A stretch of 64,000 nt of DNA, taken from positions 62,001 to 126,000 of the forward strand of contig NZ_OY776223.1 in NCBI RefSeq assembly GCF_963675395.1. Reading direction: 5' to 3'. The translations under genes were made by a program, and so were the position numbers. This DNA comes from an uncultured Vibrio sp. Its GTDB lineage: Bacteria > Pseudomonadota > Gammaproteobacteria > Enterobacterales > Vibrionaceae. The notes beneath the pieces were generated by a model. It saw nothing but the letters and a program-made list of their open reading frames with translations, had not been told where the DNA came from and did no database searches. Below are positions 29,346 to 38,462 of the stretch, piece by piece. Position 1 is the stretch's first letter. Every line of letters begins with the position of its first letter.

Positions 29346-30436
29346 CTTAGTATCAAGTTTGAAGTGCGACACTTTCTACAGATGCGCATGAATATACTCC
29401 GTTGGTGTCCTATACCCAAGTCTTTTGCGTGGGCGCGTGTTTAGTTTGTCCGCAATTTCATTGCAGAGCTTCTGTGTCACGTGTGACATGGAAGTTCGTT
29501 TTGGTAAGTATTGTCGTATCAAGCCATTGGTGTTTTCATTAGTGCCTTGTTCCCATGAATGGTATAGATTTGCAAAGTAAAACAAACAGTTATGATGTTT
29601 TTCTAGTTGTGCATAACCATGAAATTCAGTGCCGTTATCCGCAGTTATCGTCTTAAAAGGTAAGTCAGAGCGGGTCATGATTTTGCTCATTCTTACGTTG
29701 AGCGACCCGCTTGTTCTATCGTCCATTTGCCCAATAAAAGTGTAGCCAGTCATTCTGTCGACTAAAGTCACGATACAGTGCTTGGTTCCGCGGCCAACGA
29801 CGGTATCAATTTCCCAATGACCAGGCTCTTTTCTGTGCTCAGCTTTTGCAGGTCTTTCGGTGATATGACGCTTTGCCGCCAGCCGTCCTCGGCTGTCTTT
29901 TGAGTTATACCTTTTACGCCTTTTCTTAGTGGACTGGCGTAGGTGTTTCCACAGTGTTCCACCGAGAGTTTTGTCGTTCCAGATGTGCTGATAAATGAGC
30001 TCATGACTCATTGTCGGATAGCCTCTCATCCTTAAGTATCCGACGATTTGGTCAGGGCTCCAATCCAGTCGTAGCAAGGCTTCAGGCAACTTGAAGTCGA
30101 TTTTGCTGTAGCGCTTATTTCGCCGTGAGCGGCTCAGCCGGTTGCGCGCCATTTGCTGTGCCCGTTCTGGTTGATAAGAGTACCTATCGAAGAACTTGTT
30201 GTAACGGCAATTACGTTCAACTTCTCGATAGATAGTGGCTTTGTGACGCCCCAGTTGTTTAGCTATTTTAACGGTACTAATTCCTTGCTTTCTGAGAGCA
30301 GAAATCATATACCTTTCGTTCTCAGTGAGGTGCGTGTATTTCATGTTTTTTACTTCTTGGCGGGAGCAAAGTTCATGATTATCGCACCTTACTGTTTTTA
30401 TGTTCAGAGGTGTCGCACTTCGTACTTGAATCCAAG
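29346..30436 (-). mobile_element. IS30-family element, copy 4
   Basis: 1091 bp. Left flank AAA fits its cassette; right flank ACTGT does not. This is the only copy whose transposase sequence differs. Confidence 0.9.
29376..30344 (-). CDS. IS30-family transposase, copy 4, with substitutions near the catalytic Glu
   Basis: 322 residues. The segment reads FANLYHSWEQGTNENTNG where all other copies have FANPYHSWERGTNENTNG. The changed Arg lies in the WERG motif next to the DDE glutamate and is strongly conserved in IS30 transposases, so this copy may be inactive. Confidence 0.9.
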   Translation of the reverse strand: MKYTHLTENERYMISALRKQGISTVKIAKQLGRHKATIYREVERNCRYNKFFDRYSYQPERAQQMARNRLSRSRRNKRYSKIDFKLPEALLRLDWSPDQIVGYLRMRGYPTMSHELIYQHIWNDKTLGGTLWKHLRQSTKKRRKRYNSKDSRGRLAAKRHITERPAKAEHRKEPGHWEIDTVVGRGTKHCIVTLVDRMTGYTFIGQMDDRTSGSLNVRMSKIMTRSDLPFKTITADNGTEFHGYAQLEKHHNCLFYFANLYHSWEQGTNENTNGLIRQYLPKRTSMSHVTQKLCNEIADKLNTRPRKRLGYRTPTEYIHAHL

Positions 30437-30441
30437 ACTGT

Positions 30442-30532
30442 TAACAAACGCTTTAAGAGTGATTCGCAACGCTTGGCGGTTTCGCTTCGCTCAAGTATAG
30501 CCAAGCGTCGCTCACACCTTAATGCGGCGTTA
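30442..30532 (+). repeat. attC24, short type
   Basis: Only 91 bp. The usual VCR middle is replaced by a short central hairpin around TCGCTTCGCTCA. The left core CGCTTTAAG and right CTTAATGC pair less perfectly than in most sites. Confidence 0.85.
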
Positions 30533-30549
30533 TACCTATGGAGATATTT

Positions 30550-31293
30550 GTGGAAAAAAGTCGTTATTATCGGCACATAGTTAATAAAATATCGTCAGCT
30601 AAAAAAGCCGCTGATGATATGGTGCAAGATATTGAACATCCAGGACTCGAAGGTGAATTGAGAGAGCTGGCTTTGAAGGATTGTATTGAACCATTTCTGA
30701 CGCAAAGCTTTAAAGTTGGAACTGGTAAGGTTATCGATACATATCAAGTTTTATCAGATCAGATTGATGCGATTGTTTATCATTCTAAACTGGTTCCTCC
30801 GATCTTTTTTAGCAAAGATTTAGGTCTTTTCCCTGTGGAGAGTGCTCGTTATACATTTGAAGTAAAAGCCAAACTTAATGCGACTCAGATAAAAGATTCG
30901 ATAAAAAAATTCAAATCTACTCGCAATTTAAGATCTTTTCCCCAACAGCAATCTGATGGTTCGTTTGTATATGGCGGTACACCTACAAATGTACTTTTCG
31001 CTTTTGGCAGTGATATTTCAGGTTCGGAGATCAATAGATTCTTGAAGTACGATACCTATGAAAATCCAGCGTGCATGGTCTTAGTTGTATTGGGAAAGGG
31101 ATACTGGTTTTACAGCTCCGATGATAAAAAGTGGTGTGGTGTTGATACGTCTGAAAAAGCTGACTTTTCAGAGTTTGTTTACTTTATCACGGGTCTTATG
31201 AACACTTTGTCAGCTGAAGAAAGTACCATAAGAGGCTTTGTTCCTGGTGGTTATGTAAACTTGAACTCTATAGCTAAGTTTGTCGAAAAATAG
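30550..31293 (+). CDS. DUF6602 protein (PD-(D/E)XK nuclease-like)
   Basis: 247 residues from GTG 30550, preferred because GGAGA precedes it; ATG 30538 in frame would add four residues but has no ribosome site. EHPGLEGELRELALKDCIEPFL, then GTGKVIDTYQVLSDQIDAIVYH and SARYTFEVKAKLN give the E...D...E-x-K arrangement of restriction-like nucleases and match the DUF6602 pattern. Biological role is unknown; a defence nuclease is a guess. IS30 copy 5 starts 1 nt after its stop. Confidence 0.7.
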   Translation: MEKSRYYRHIVNKISSAKKAADDMVQDIEHPGLEGELRELALKDCIEPFLTQSFKVGTGKVIDTYQVLSDQIDAIVYHSKLVPPIFFSKDLGLFPVESARYTFEVKAKLNATQIKDSIKKFKSTRNLRSFPQQQSDGSFVYGGTPTNVLFAFGSDISGSEINRFLKYDTYENPACMVLVVLGKGYWFYSSDDKKWCGVDTSEKADFSEFVYFITGLMNTLSAEESTIRGFVPGGYVNLNSIAKFVEK

Positions 31294-31294
31294 G

Positions 31295-32385
31295 CTTAGT
31301 ATCAAGTTTGAAGTGCGACACTTTCTACAGATGCGCATGAATATACTCCGTTGGTGTCCTATACCCAAGTCTTTTGCGTGGGCGCGTGTTTAGTTTGTCC
31401 GCAATTTCATTGCAGAGCTTCTGTGTCACGTGTGACATGGAAGTTCGTTTTGGTAAGTATTGTCGTATCAAGCCATTGGTGTTTTCATTAGTGCCTCGTT
31501 CCCATGAATGGTATGGATTTGCAAAGTAAAACAAACAGTTATGATGTTTTTCTAGTTGTGCATAACCATGAAATTCAGTGCCGTTATCCGCAGTTATCGT
31601 CTTAAAAGGTAAGTCAGAGCGGGTCATGATTTTGCTCATTCTTACGTTGAGCGACCCGCTTGTTCTATCGTCCATTTGCCCAATAAAAGTGTAGCCAGTC
31701 ATTCTGTCGACTAAAGTCACGATACAGTGCTTGGTTCCGCGGCCAACGACGGTATCAATTTCCCAATGACCAGGCTCTTTTCTGTGCTCAGCTTTTGCAG
31801 GTCTTTCGGTGATATGACGCTTTGCCGCCAGCCGTCCTCGGCTGTCTTTTGAGTTATACCTTTTACGCCTTTTCTTAGTGGACTGGCGTAGGTGTTTCCA
31901 CAGTGTTCCACCGAGAGTTTTGTCGTTCCAGATGTGCTGATAAATGAGCTCATGACTCATTGTCGGATAGCCTCTCATCCTTAAGTATCCGACGATTTGG
32001 TCAGGGCTCCAATCCAGTCGTAGCAAGGCTTCAGGCAACTTGAAGTCGATTTTGCTGTAGCGCTTATTTCGCCGTGAGCGGCTCAGCCGGTTGCGCGCCA
32101 TTTGCTGTGCCCGTTCTGGTTGATAAGAGTACCTATCGAAGAACTTGTTGTAACGGCAATTACGTTCAACTTCTCGATAGATAGTGGCTTTGTGACGCCC
32201 CAGTTGTTTAGCTATTTTAACGGTACTAATTCCTTGCTTTCTGAGAGCAGAAATCATATACCTTTCGTTCTCAGTGAGGTGCGTGTATTTCATGTTTTTT
32301 ACTTCTTGGCGGGAGCAAAGTTCATGATTATCGCACCTTACTGTTTTTATGTTCAGAGGTGTCGCACTTCGTACTTGAATCCAAG
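31295..32385 (-). mobile_element. IS30-family element, copy 5, with intact 3-bp target duplication
   Basis: 1091 bp. AGG at 31292-31294 is repeated at 32386-32388, the only IS30 copy here with matching flanks. Removing the IS and one AGG restores ...AATAGGTATAACAAAC, which matches the cassette start GTTATACCTAT. This is the reference for a clean insertion. Confidence 0.93.
31325..32293 (-). CDS. IS30-family transposase, copy 5
   Basis: 322-residue protein identical to the copy at 1975-2943. Confidence 0.93.
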   Translation of the reverse strand: MKYTHLTENERYMISALRKQGISTVKIAKQLGRHKATIYREVERNCRYNKFFDRYSYQPERAQQMARNRLSRSRRNKRYSKIDFKLPEALLRLDWSPDQIVGYLRMRGYPTMSHELIYQHIWNDKTLGGTLWKHLRQSTKKRRKRYNSKDSRGRLAAKRHITERPAKAEHRKEPGHWEIDTVVGRGTKHCIVTLVDRMTGYTFIGQMDDRTSGSLNVRMSKIMTRSDLPFKTITADNGTEFHGYAQLEKHHNCLFYFANPYHSWERGTNENTNGLIRQYLPKRTSMSHVTQKLCNEIADKLNTRPRKRLGYRTPTEYIHAHL

Positions 32386-32496
32386 AGGTATAACAAACAA
32401 TTTAAGAGGGATTCCCAACGCTTGGCATTTTTGCTTCTGCTTCAATTTTAGTGGTTAAGGTACAATTCTTTAGGTTGGGTGGTAGCGTTGCTCACC

Positions 32497-33832
32497 TATA
32501 TGGTCTCCCCCAGTTTTGCAAGTCAGTAGCATGATTAAAAGCGCAGGTTAACTACCATATATACGGCCTGTTTTAACGGCTATTGCCTTGGCCAAGATGA
32601 GGCAGTCGAACACGAAGTCCTAATCACCTTATCGACTTTAAAAGCCAGTGTGAGCACAAGGTTTTCAACGTGTAGGATTTATCCTGTTATTCATCTCACT
32701 ACGTACTTTGCAAAGGGTGGTGTGTGTTGTTTTATGCTGGTTGATACTCTTCATTTTTTGTTGTGACGGCCCAAGCGATCCGCATGAGTTTGTTCGCTAA
32801 TGCTACTGCTGCTCGGTTTGGCCCTCGTCGCTCTTGGAGATCTAACATCCATTTACTCAGTTTGTCGGATTTAAATTTGGCTCGTCGTAAGGCGGCTCTA
32901 GCCCCATGAACAAGTAAGGACCGAATATAAGTATTGCCTTGTTTCGTTATGCCTAGAAGCATCACGTTGCCGCCTGTTGTGTCTTGCCTTGGAACAAGCC
33001 CCATCGCAGCAGAGGCATCTCGCCCAGTTTTGAACTGTTGGCCTGAACCTAGCCATACGGCAACTGCTTGGCTAGTGAGTGGCCCAAAGCCAGGAATTGA
33101 CATCAGTCGCTTGGCATTATCGAATTGTTTGATGGTTTGGTTTAGCTTGTCTTCAAACCATTTGATTTGCTCATCGATATATAAATAGCGCTCATATTGA
33201 CGTGATACAAGTTCACGTAATATTGGTGATAGTTGGTTGTTGGCGTCTTCCAGTGTTTCGGGAATGGCTTGTCGAAAAGAGGCTTTTCCTTTGGGGAGAA
33301 TGATACCGTATTCAGCAATGAGTCCTCGAACTTGATTAATCAAACGGGTTCTTTCAGTGACGCATAATCTACGCATTCGAATCAGTGATTGAATATCTTG
33401 CTGTTCGATAGAGTTGTGTGGAACGGGGTAATGTCGTTGGTAAAGGGCCAGCTCAGCAATGGCTTCAGCATCGTTATAGTCATTCTTTTGTTTGCGGCGC
33501 TGATTTTTAACATGCTGGGGTGGATATAAAAGTACTTTGTGTCCAAGGTTTTCGAATTCACGAGCCCAGTAATGCGCCCCAGAACAGGCTTCCATCGCGA
33601 TGATAGATGGAGTTTGATTTGCGACGTAGTTAAGCAGTTTACTTCGTTGAAGTTTTTTACGGCCGAGGTTCTTTCCTTTATGATTGATTTCAAAAATAAA
33701 GAAGATATTTTTTGCTAAGTCGATGCCGATGATTTTATGCTGAGTCATTGTCTTCTCCTTTTGCTTCGGGACCTGAACACTCCAAGCATGGCCGATGGAC
33801 ATGCGAAGAGGTAGGGGGAGACCATCTCATCA
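32497..33832 (-). mobile_element. IS1111-A element, copy 6
   Basis: 1336 bp, same ends, orientation and attC position as copy 1. The predicted guide RNA region is 32497-32731. Confidence 0.92.
32732..33748 (-). CDS. IS1111-group transposase A, copy 6
   Basis: Identical 338-residue DEDD transposase to the copy at 5108-6124. Confidence 0.93.
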   Translation of the reverse strand: MTQHKIIGIDLAKNIFFIFEINHKGKNLGRKKLQRSKLLNYVANQTPSIIAMEACSGAHYWAREFENLGHKVLLYPPQHVKNQRRKQKNDYNDAEAIAELALYQRHYPVPHNSIEQQDIQSLIRMRRLCVTERTRLINQVRGLIAEYGIILPKGKASFRQAIPETLEDANNQLSPILRELVSRQYERYLYIDEQIKWFEDKLNQTIKQFDNAKRLMSIPGFGPLTSQAVAVWLGSGQQFKTGRDASAAMGLVPRQDTTGGNVMLLGITKQGNTYIRSLLVHGARAALRRAKFKSDKLSKWMLDLQERRGPNRAAVALANKLMRIAWAVTTKNEEYQPA

Positions 33833-33941
33833 CCTTAATTGGGCGTTATGTTTTCCCCACTTAAATCATCTACTTATATCTAATTTCTTCTGGTGGTATA
33901 CTCAAAGCAGCCTAAACCAAATTTACCATCGAGAGAACGAC

Positions 33942-34304
33942 ATGGAAGCCAAGCCAGATAACAACTCACCAGTACAAACAGCTCTAAACTCCACAGTCTT
34001 AAAGATTGTAGTCATCGGCAAAACAGTGATTTCACTAGCACTTGTTATTGCTGCGATCTTTGCCATTTACTTTGGTGGCAACCTGCTCTTATCTGTTGCT
34101 TCAGGCTCAAACGAAATGCTAGTCCAGTTTGGTAATTTCAAAATGACGTCTTCCGGTTTAGGTGTGTCAATTATGGCATCAAGCCTATTTTTTGCTTTTT
34201 GCGCATATCTATGTCGTCCAAAACTAGTTCTAACTCCACCTAACAGGACTAAACATAACAAAACGTTTAAGAGTGATTCACAACGCTTGGCATTTTCACT
34301 TTAA
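33942..34304 (+). CDS. Two-pass membrane protein reading into attC
   Basis: 120 residues from ATG 33942 with GAGAG upstream; the open frame extends left into the IS but has no start signal there. Hydrophobic helices at about 23-45 and 68-88. The last 17 residues (KHNKTFKSDSQRLAFSL) are encoded by the left arm of attC26, because the frame has no stop before it. No family is recognised. Confidence 0.6.
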   Translation: MEAKPDNNSPVQTALNSTVLKIVVIGKTVISLALVIAAIFAIYFGGNLLLSVASGSNEMLVQFGNFKMTSSGLGVSIMASSLFFAFCAYLCRPKLVLTPPNRTKHNKTFKSDSQRLAFSL

Positions 34305-34360
34305 GTTGGTTTTAGTGTTTACGACGCAATGGTTTAGGCTCAGTTGTTGCGTTGTTCACA

Positions 34361-35696
34361 TATATGGTCTCCCCCAGTTTTGCAAGTCAGTAGCATGATT
34401 AAAAGCGCAGGTTAACTACCATATATACGGCCTGTTTTAACGGCTATTGCCTTGGCCAAGATGAGGCAGTCGAACACGAAGTCCTAATCACCTTATCGAC
34501 TTTAAAAGCCAGTGTGAGCACAAGGTTTTCAACGTGTAGGATTTATCCTGTTATTCATCTCACTACGTACTTTGCAAAGGGTGGTGTGTGTTGTTTTATG
34601 CTGGTTGATACTCTTCATTTTTTGTTGTGACGGCCCAAGCGATCCGCATGAGTTTGTTCGCTAATGCTACTGCTGCTCGGTTTGGCCCTCGTCGCTCTTG
34701 GAGATCTAACATCCATTTACTCAGTTTGTCGGATTTAAATTTGGCTCGTCGTAAGGCGGCTCTAGCCCCATGAACAAGTAAGGACCGAATATAAGTATTG
34801 CCTTGTTTCGTTATGCCTAGAAGCATCACGTTGCCGCCTGTTGTGTCTTGCCTTGGAACAAGCCCCATCGCAGCAGAGGCATCTCGCCCAGTTTTGAACT
34901 GTTGGCCTGAACCTAGCCATACGGCAACTGCTTGGCTAGTGAGTGGCCCAAAGCCAGGAATTGACATCAGTCGCTTGGCATTATCGAATTGTTTGATGGT
35001 TTGGTTTAGCTTGTCTTCAAACCATTTGATTTGCTCATCGATATATAAATAGCGCTCATATTGACGTGATACAAGTTCACGTAATATTGGTGATAGTTGG
35101 TTGTTGGCGTCTTCCAGTGTTTCGGGAATGGCTTGTCGAAAAGAGGCTTTTCCTTTGGGGAGAATGATACCGTATTCAGCAATGAGTCCTCGAACTTGAT
35201 TAATCAAACGGGTTCTTTCAGTGACGCATAATCTACGCATTCGAATCAGTGATTGAATATCTTGCTGTTCGATAGAGTTGTGTGGAACGGGGTAATGTCG
35301 TTGGTAAAGGGCCAGCTCAGCAATGGCTTCAGCATCGTTATAGTCATTCTTTTGTTTGCGGCGCTGATTTTTAACATGCTGGGGTGGATATAAAAGTACT
35401 TTGTGTCCAAGGTTTTCGAATTCACGAGCCCAGTAATGCGCCCCAGAACAGGCTTCCATCGCGATGATAGATGGAGTTTGATTTGCGACGTAGTTAAGCA
35501 GTTTACTTCGTTGAAGTTTTTTACGGCCGAGGTTCTTTCCTTTATGATTGATTTCAAAAATAAAGAAGATATTTTTTGCTAAGTCGATGCCGATGATTTT
35601 ATGCTGAGTCATTGTCTTCTCCTTTTGCTTCGGGACCTGAACACTCCAAGCATGGCCGATGGACATGCGAAGAGGTAGGGGGAGACCATCTCATCA
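34361..35696 (-). mobile_element. IS1111-A element, copy 7
   Basis: 1336 bp, only 529 bp from copy 6, same orientation. The predicted guide RNA region is 34361-34595. Confidence 0.92.
34596..35612 (-). CDS. IS1111-group transposase A, copy 7
   Basis: Identical 338-residue DEDD transposase to the copy at 5108-6124. Confidence 0.93.
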   Translation of the reverse strand: MTQHKIIGIDLAKNIFFIFEINHKGKNLGRKKLQRSKLLNYVANQTPSIIAMEACSGAHYWAREFENLGHKVLLYPPQHVKNQRRKQKNDYNDAEAIAELALYQRHYPVPHNSIEQQDIQSLIRMRRLCVTERTRLINQVRGLIAEYGIILPKGKASFRQAIPETLEDANNQLSPILRELVSRQYERYLYIDEQIKWFEDKLNQTIKQFDNAKRLMSIPGFGPLTSQAVAVWLGSGQQFKTGRDASAAMGLVPRQDTTGGNVMLLGITKQGNTYIRSLLVHGARAALRRAKFKSDKLSKWMLDLQERRGPNRAAVALANKLMRIAWAVTTKNEEYQPA

Positions 35697-35729
35697 CCTT
35701 AACGTGGCGTTATGTGAATTTGAGGGAAT

Positions 35730-36167
35730 ATGAAAGTACTTACAATTATTTTGGCTACATTGTTTTCATCATTGGCAATGGCGGCTTCTGTCTCAGAATT
35801 ACTAGTTGATAATCTTAAGCACGAAAGTAAGTCGTATACATGCAACGTCACTAATGTAGACACCTTGGACTATCAGGAATTGGTGGTTTGCGTTAAAGGT
35901 CGTGATATGCGTGCTATTGAGCTAATCAATCTCTGGGTGGCAAATTTTACAGCTAAAAATTCAACTGAAAAGGAGCACACGCAATTTGTAGTTCGTGCTA
36001 ACGAGCTAATTAAAGGTGCAACTTATGTACTATCTATTAAGAATATCAAGGGAGAGTATATGACAGCCTTCTGTACTGATTGTGAAAGCATAGAATCAGC
36101 ATCATTGCTCAACGATAAGAGTTCTTTTGTCTTTGATAGTCTTAGGCAATTGGCTAAACCGGATTAA
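35730..36167 (+). CDS. Secreted protein, unknown function
   Basis: 145 residues behind TGAGGGA. Signal peptide MKVLTIILATLFSSLAMAA with an AMA-A cleavage site. The mature protein has four Cys (SYTCNVT, VVCVKG and FCTDC), consistent with disulfides in the periplasm. No family is recognised. The cassette ends (GTTATGTGAATTT / AAATTCACATAAC) match over 13 nt. Confidence 0.65.
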   Translation: MKVLTIILATLFSSLAMAASVSELLVDNLKHESKSYTCNVTNVDTLDYQELVVCVKGRDMRAIELINLWVANFTAKNSTEKEHTQFVVRANELIKGATYVLSIKNIKGEYMTAFCTDCESIESASLLNDKSSFVFDSLRQLAKPD

Positions 36168-36174
36168 ATTCACA

Positions 36175-36294
36175 TAACAAATTGTTCAAGAGTGATTCAG
36201 CACGCGTGGCATTTTTACTATGCGTCAGTTTTAGTGGTTAAGGTGCTATGCGGAAGCTTCGGTATTGCGTGCCTCACACCTTAACAAGGCGTTA
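36175..36294 (+). repeat. attC27
   Basis: Complete attC. ATTGTTCAAG pairs with CTTAACAA. Confidence 0.93.
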
Positions 36295-36343
36295 TAACAC
36301 AAAATCAGACTATTGCTCAAAATGGCCAGTTGAACTATTATTT

Positions 36344-36359
36344 GTACATTAAATTGTAC
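36344..36359 (+). promoter_or_regulatory. Putative operator of the phd-relE pair
   Basis: Inverted repeat GTACA-N6-TGTAC 15 nt upstream of the antitoxin start, in an AT-rich promoter-like stretch. Antitoxins of this class usually repress their own operon from such palindromes. Confidence 0.45.
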
Positions 36360-36374
36360 TATTGGGAATTCGAT

Positions 36375-36656
36375 ATGAGCCGTATCCACTTTGACCAAGA
36401 TATTCAGCCTTTGTCTGAATTTCGTGCTGGCGTAACGTCATTTATTAAACAAATTAACGAAACTCGCAGACCACTAGTTATCACACAACGTGGGAAGGGT
36501 GTTGCGGTTGTCCTTGATGTTGCAGAATATGAAGCAATGCAAGAGAAAATCGAGTTACTGGAAGAAATGCGTACTGCTGAAGCACAATTAGCTTCAGGTT
36601 TAGGTGTTTCCAATGAAGACGCTCGTGCTTACGTATTGGGGCGCATTAAGAAATGA
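36375..36656 (+). CDS. Phd/YefM-family antitoxin
   Basis: 93 residues from ATG 36375; an in-frame TTG at 36330 lies in the presumed promoter. IQPLSEFRAGVTSFIKQINETRRPLVITQRGKGVAVVLDVAEYEAM is the Phd/YefM DNA-binding fold. The C-terminal helices (LLEEMRTAEAQLASG) bind the toxin. Stop and toxin start overlap as ATGA. Confidence 0.88.
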   Translation: MSRIHFDQDIQPLSEFRAGVTSFIKQINETRRPLVITQRGKGVAVVLDVAEYEAMQEKIELLEEMRTAEAQLASGLGVSNEDARAYVLGRIKK

Positions 36657-36940
36657 AAGTAGTCTGGTCACCACTAGCATTACAAAAGTTAGGTGATGCA
36701 GCCGAGTTTATTTCACTGGATAATCCAGTGGCGGCAGAAAACTGGGTTAATGAGGTTTTTGATAAAACTGATTTACTCTCAAGTATGCCTGAAATGGGTC
36801 GAATGGTTCCTGAATTGCCTCATACCCATTATCGTGAAATTTTGTTTGGTCACTATCGCATCATATATAGCCTTAGCCATGGAGTTCGCATCCTCACAGT
36901 ACGAAATTGTCGTCAGATGCTAACGGAAAGTGATGTGTAG
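36653..36940 (+). CDS. RelE/ParE-family toxin
   Basis: 95 residues. VVWSPLALQKLGDAAEFISLDNPVAAENWVNEV, PEMGRMVPEL, YREILFGHYRIIYSL and ILTVRNCRQML follow the RelE/ParE pattern exactly. Coupled to the preceding Phd-type antitoxin by a 4-nt overlap; part of one cassette. Confidence 0.88.
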   Translation: MKVVWSPLALQKLGDAAEFISLDNPVAAENWVNEVFDKTDLLSSMPEMGRMVPELPHTHYREILFGHYRIIYSLSHGVRILTVRNCRQMLTESDV

Positions 36941-36951
36941 CAATTGTGTTA

Positions 36952-37072
36952 TAACAAACAATTTAAGAGGGATTCCCCCACGCTTGGCATTTTGAGTTTG
37001 GGTTTAGTACAGTGATTACGGCGTCCAAATTGGGTGTCGTGGTCGCGTGGCTCACCCCTTAATTGGGCGTTA
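36952..37072 (+). repeat. attC28
   Basis: Complete attC. CAATTTAAG pairs with CTTAATTG. Confidence 0.93.
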
Positions 37073-37136
37073 TATGCCAGTGCCTCAAAAAACGTGATAT
37101 TATCTATCTCAATTAATGATTGATAGACATAAATGC

Positions 37137-37691
37137 ATGAATAACCAAGCCATTGCTAATAAATATCAACAACTTAGACTTGCTGTGTTGGCTCAAACTC
37201 AAAATGAGTTTGAGCAATTCGAGGCTGATTTTATTGGTCATATTGATTTAACTGAAATCACGGAAGATGCTATCCGTTCTCAAGACGAATGGGATATACC
37301 GGTAAATCGTCAGATAGGTTGGGATTGGCGACAGGTACGAGACCAATATCGTAGAGATCATATGGCTAGGGTGGAACTTGCTGTTTGGCACGCTGAAGAG
37401 CTCTGCGGTCTCATGATAGGAAAAGCCAGCGAAGGGAAATTGGTTGTTAAGATCAATTATATTCAGGGTGGTGAAGTTGAAAACCCTTTGAAAGGGTATA
37501 TCGTTCCTATTGCTTCACGCTGTGCCGAGCTGTTTGCTGTTGCTATTGAGGCTGATTGGATTGGTATCCAAGATCCAATTGATGACGATGACTTATTAAA
37601 CTACTATCGTGAGTTGGGTTTCGATGAAAGTGATCCATTTGACCCTAGGAATAATGCATTGTTTAAACGTGTTGTAGTAGATGAAGATTAA
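37137..37691 (+). CDS. GNAT-like protein, first gene of a two-gene cassette
   Basis: 184 residues from ATG 37137; ATG 37116 in frame is an alternative. RVELAVWHAEELCGLMIGKASEGKLVVKINYIQGGEVENPLKGYIVPIASRCAELFAVAIEADWIGIQDP and DLLNYYRELGFDESDPF resemble the strand-helix order of GNAT acetyltransferases, with an ELGF near the end, but the acetyl-CoA loop is not canonical. It is followed 56 nt later by a small basic protein and a terminator, so the two probably form an operon. Confidence 0.6.
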   Translation: MNNQAIANKYQQLRLAVLAQTQNEFEQFEADFIGHIDLTEITEDAIRSQDEWDIPVNRQIGWDWRQVRDQYRRDHMARVELAVWHAEELCGLMIGKASEGKLVVKINYIQGGEVENPLKGYIVPIASRCAELFAVAIEADWIGIQDPIDDDDLLNYYRELGFDESDPFDPRNNALFKRVVVDED

Positions 37692-37747
37692 GCCGCTTTC
37701 CAACTTGGTGATGATCGGTTATAGTTAAGGAAACTAAGGGGGCTATT

Positions 37748-37912
37748 ATGTTGACTGTAGCAGTAAACAAAACAAATGATGTGAACGTAGATAAAGCTAT
37801 CAAGCGTATGCAAGCTCATGCTTCTAAAAGTAAATCATCGTTTGGTAAAGCTTTGAAGGTAAAGGCTCCTAAATCTGCTTATGGACGTCTCGCCGGACCT
37901 GCCAAAGCATAG
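37748..37912 (+). CDS. Small basic protein, partner of the GNAT-like gene
   Basis: 54 residues, ATG 37748. It is rich in Lys, Ala and Ser (DKAIKRMQAHASKSKSSFG and KALKVKAPKSAYGRLAGPAKA), probably disordered or nucleic-acid binding. It follows the GNAT-like gene and precedes a strong terminator in the same cassette. It could be a substrate, partner or antitoxin of the acetyltransferase-like protein; this is inference. Confidence 0.55.
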   Translation: MLTVAVNKTNDVNVDKAIKRMQAHASKSKSSFGKALKVKAPKSAYGRLAGPAKA

Positions 37913-37928
37913 ATAAATTCAGATATTA

Positions 37929-37955
37929 AGCATCGCAATAGCGGTGCTTTTTTTA
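37929..37955 (+). terminator. Rho-independent terminator
   Basis: Stem AGCATCGC / GCGGTGCT (one G-T pair) followed by seven T. It closes the GNAT-like two-gene unit just before attC29, an uncommon case of a clear terminator inside a cassette. Confidence 0.85.
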
Positions 37956-37972
37956 TGCCTGAAAGTGGCATA

Positions 37973-38094
37973 TAACAAAGCGTTTAAGACGGATTCCCAA
38001 CGCTTGGCATTTTCGGTTTGATTCAGCTTTAGTGTTTACGGCACAATGGTTTATGTTTGGTGGTCTGCGTTGCTCACCACTTAACGCGGCGTTA
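37973..38094 (+). repeat. attC29
   Basis: Complete attC. GCGTTTAAG pairs with CTTAACGC. Confidence 0.93.
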
Positions 38095-38462
38095 GCTGGA
38101 AATGTTAAGAGCAGCTTTGTCCATGTTTTGTGGTTCGAGCTTTACACCTGAAAGCTCAGCTATTTCAACTATCTCGCCAGTGGCACTTTCAATTAAGTAG
38201 TTGAGTTTACCTATGCTAATTTACTTTTAACCGTGTGTTTGTTGAGTTCTTTGGCGTGGCTTCTCTGAAGTTGAAAGTGGTTCGTGACTAATAAAGTTCT
38301 TCGCTTGTTATGGTTGGCTTCATCGTAATTTTTCTGGGTTAGTTATGTTTCGTGGGCTAGGTTTCAGTTTTGTAGCTGTCCCTTTTACATTGTGGCTGTA
38401 TAGTCATAATGTATTTCAAATTATGCATTTGGGTGTAAACATCAAACTTCAACGCAACCAGC
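38095..38462 (+). other. Cassette with no gene seen
   Basis: 368 bp. Ends GTTAGCTGG / CCAGCTAAC match. No ORF with start signals on either strand. Confidence 0.5.

Larger units (their letters stand above)
32391..33848 (+). repeat. attC25, split by IS1111-A copy 6 and preceded by IS30
   Basis: Left part 32391-32496 (ending CTCACC), right part 33833-33848. CAATTTAAG pairs with CTTAATTG. Confidence 0.9.
34256..35712 (+). repeat. attC26, split by IS1111-A copy 7
   Basis: Left part 34256-34360, right part 35697-35712. ACGTTTAAG pairs with CTTAACGT, a pair unique in the window, so the halves clearly belong together. Confidence 0.9.
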
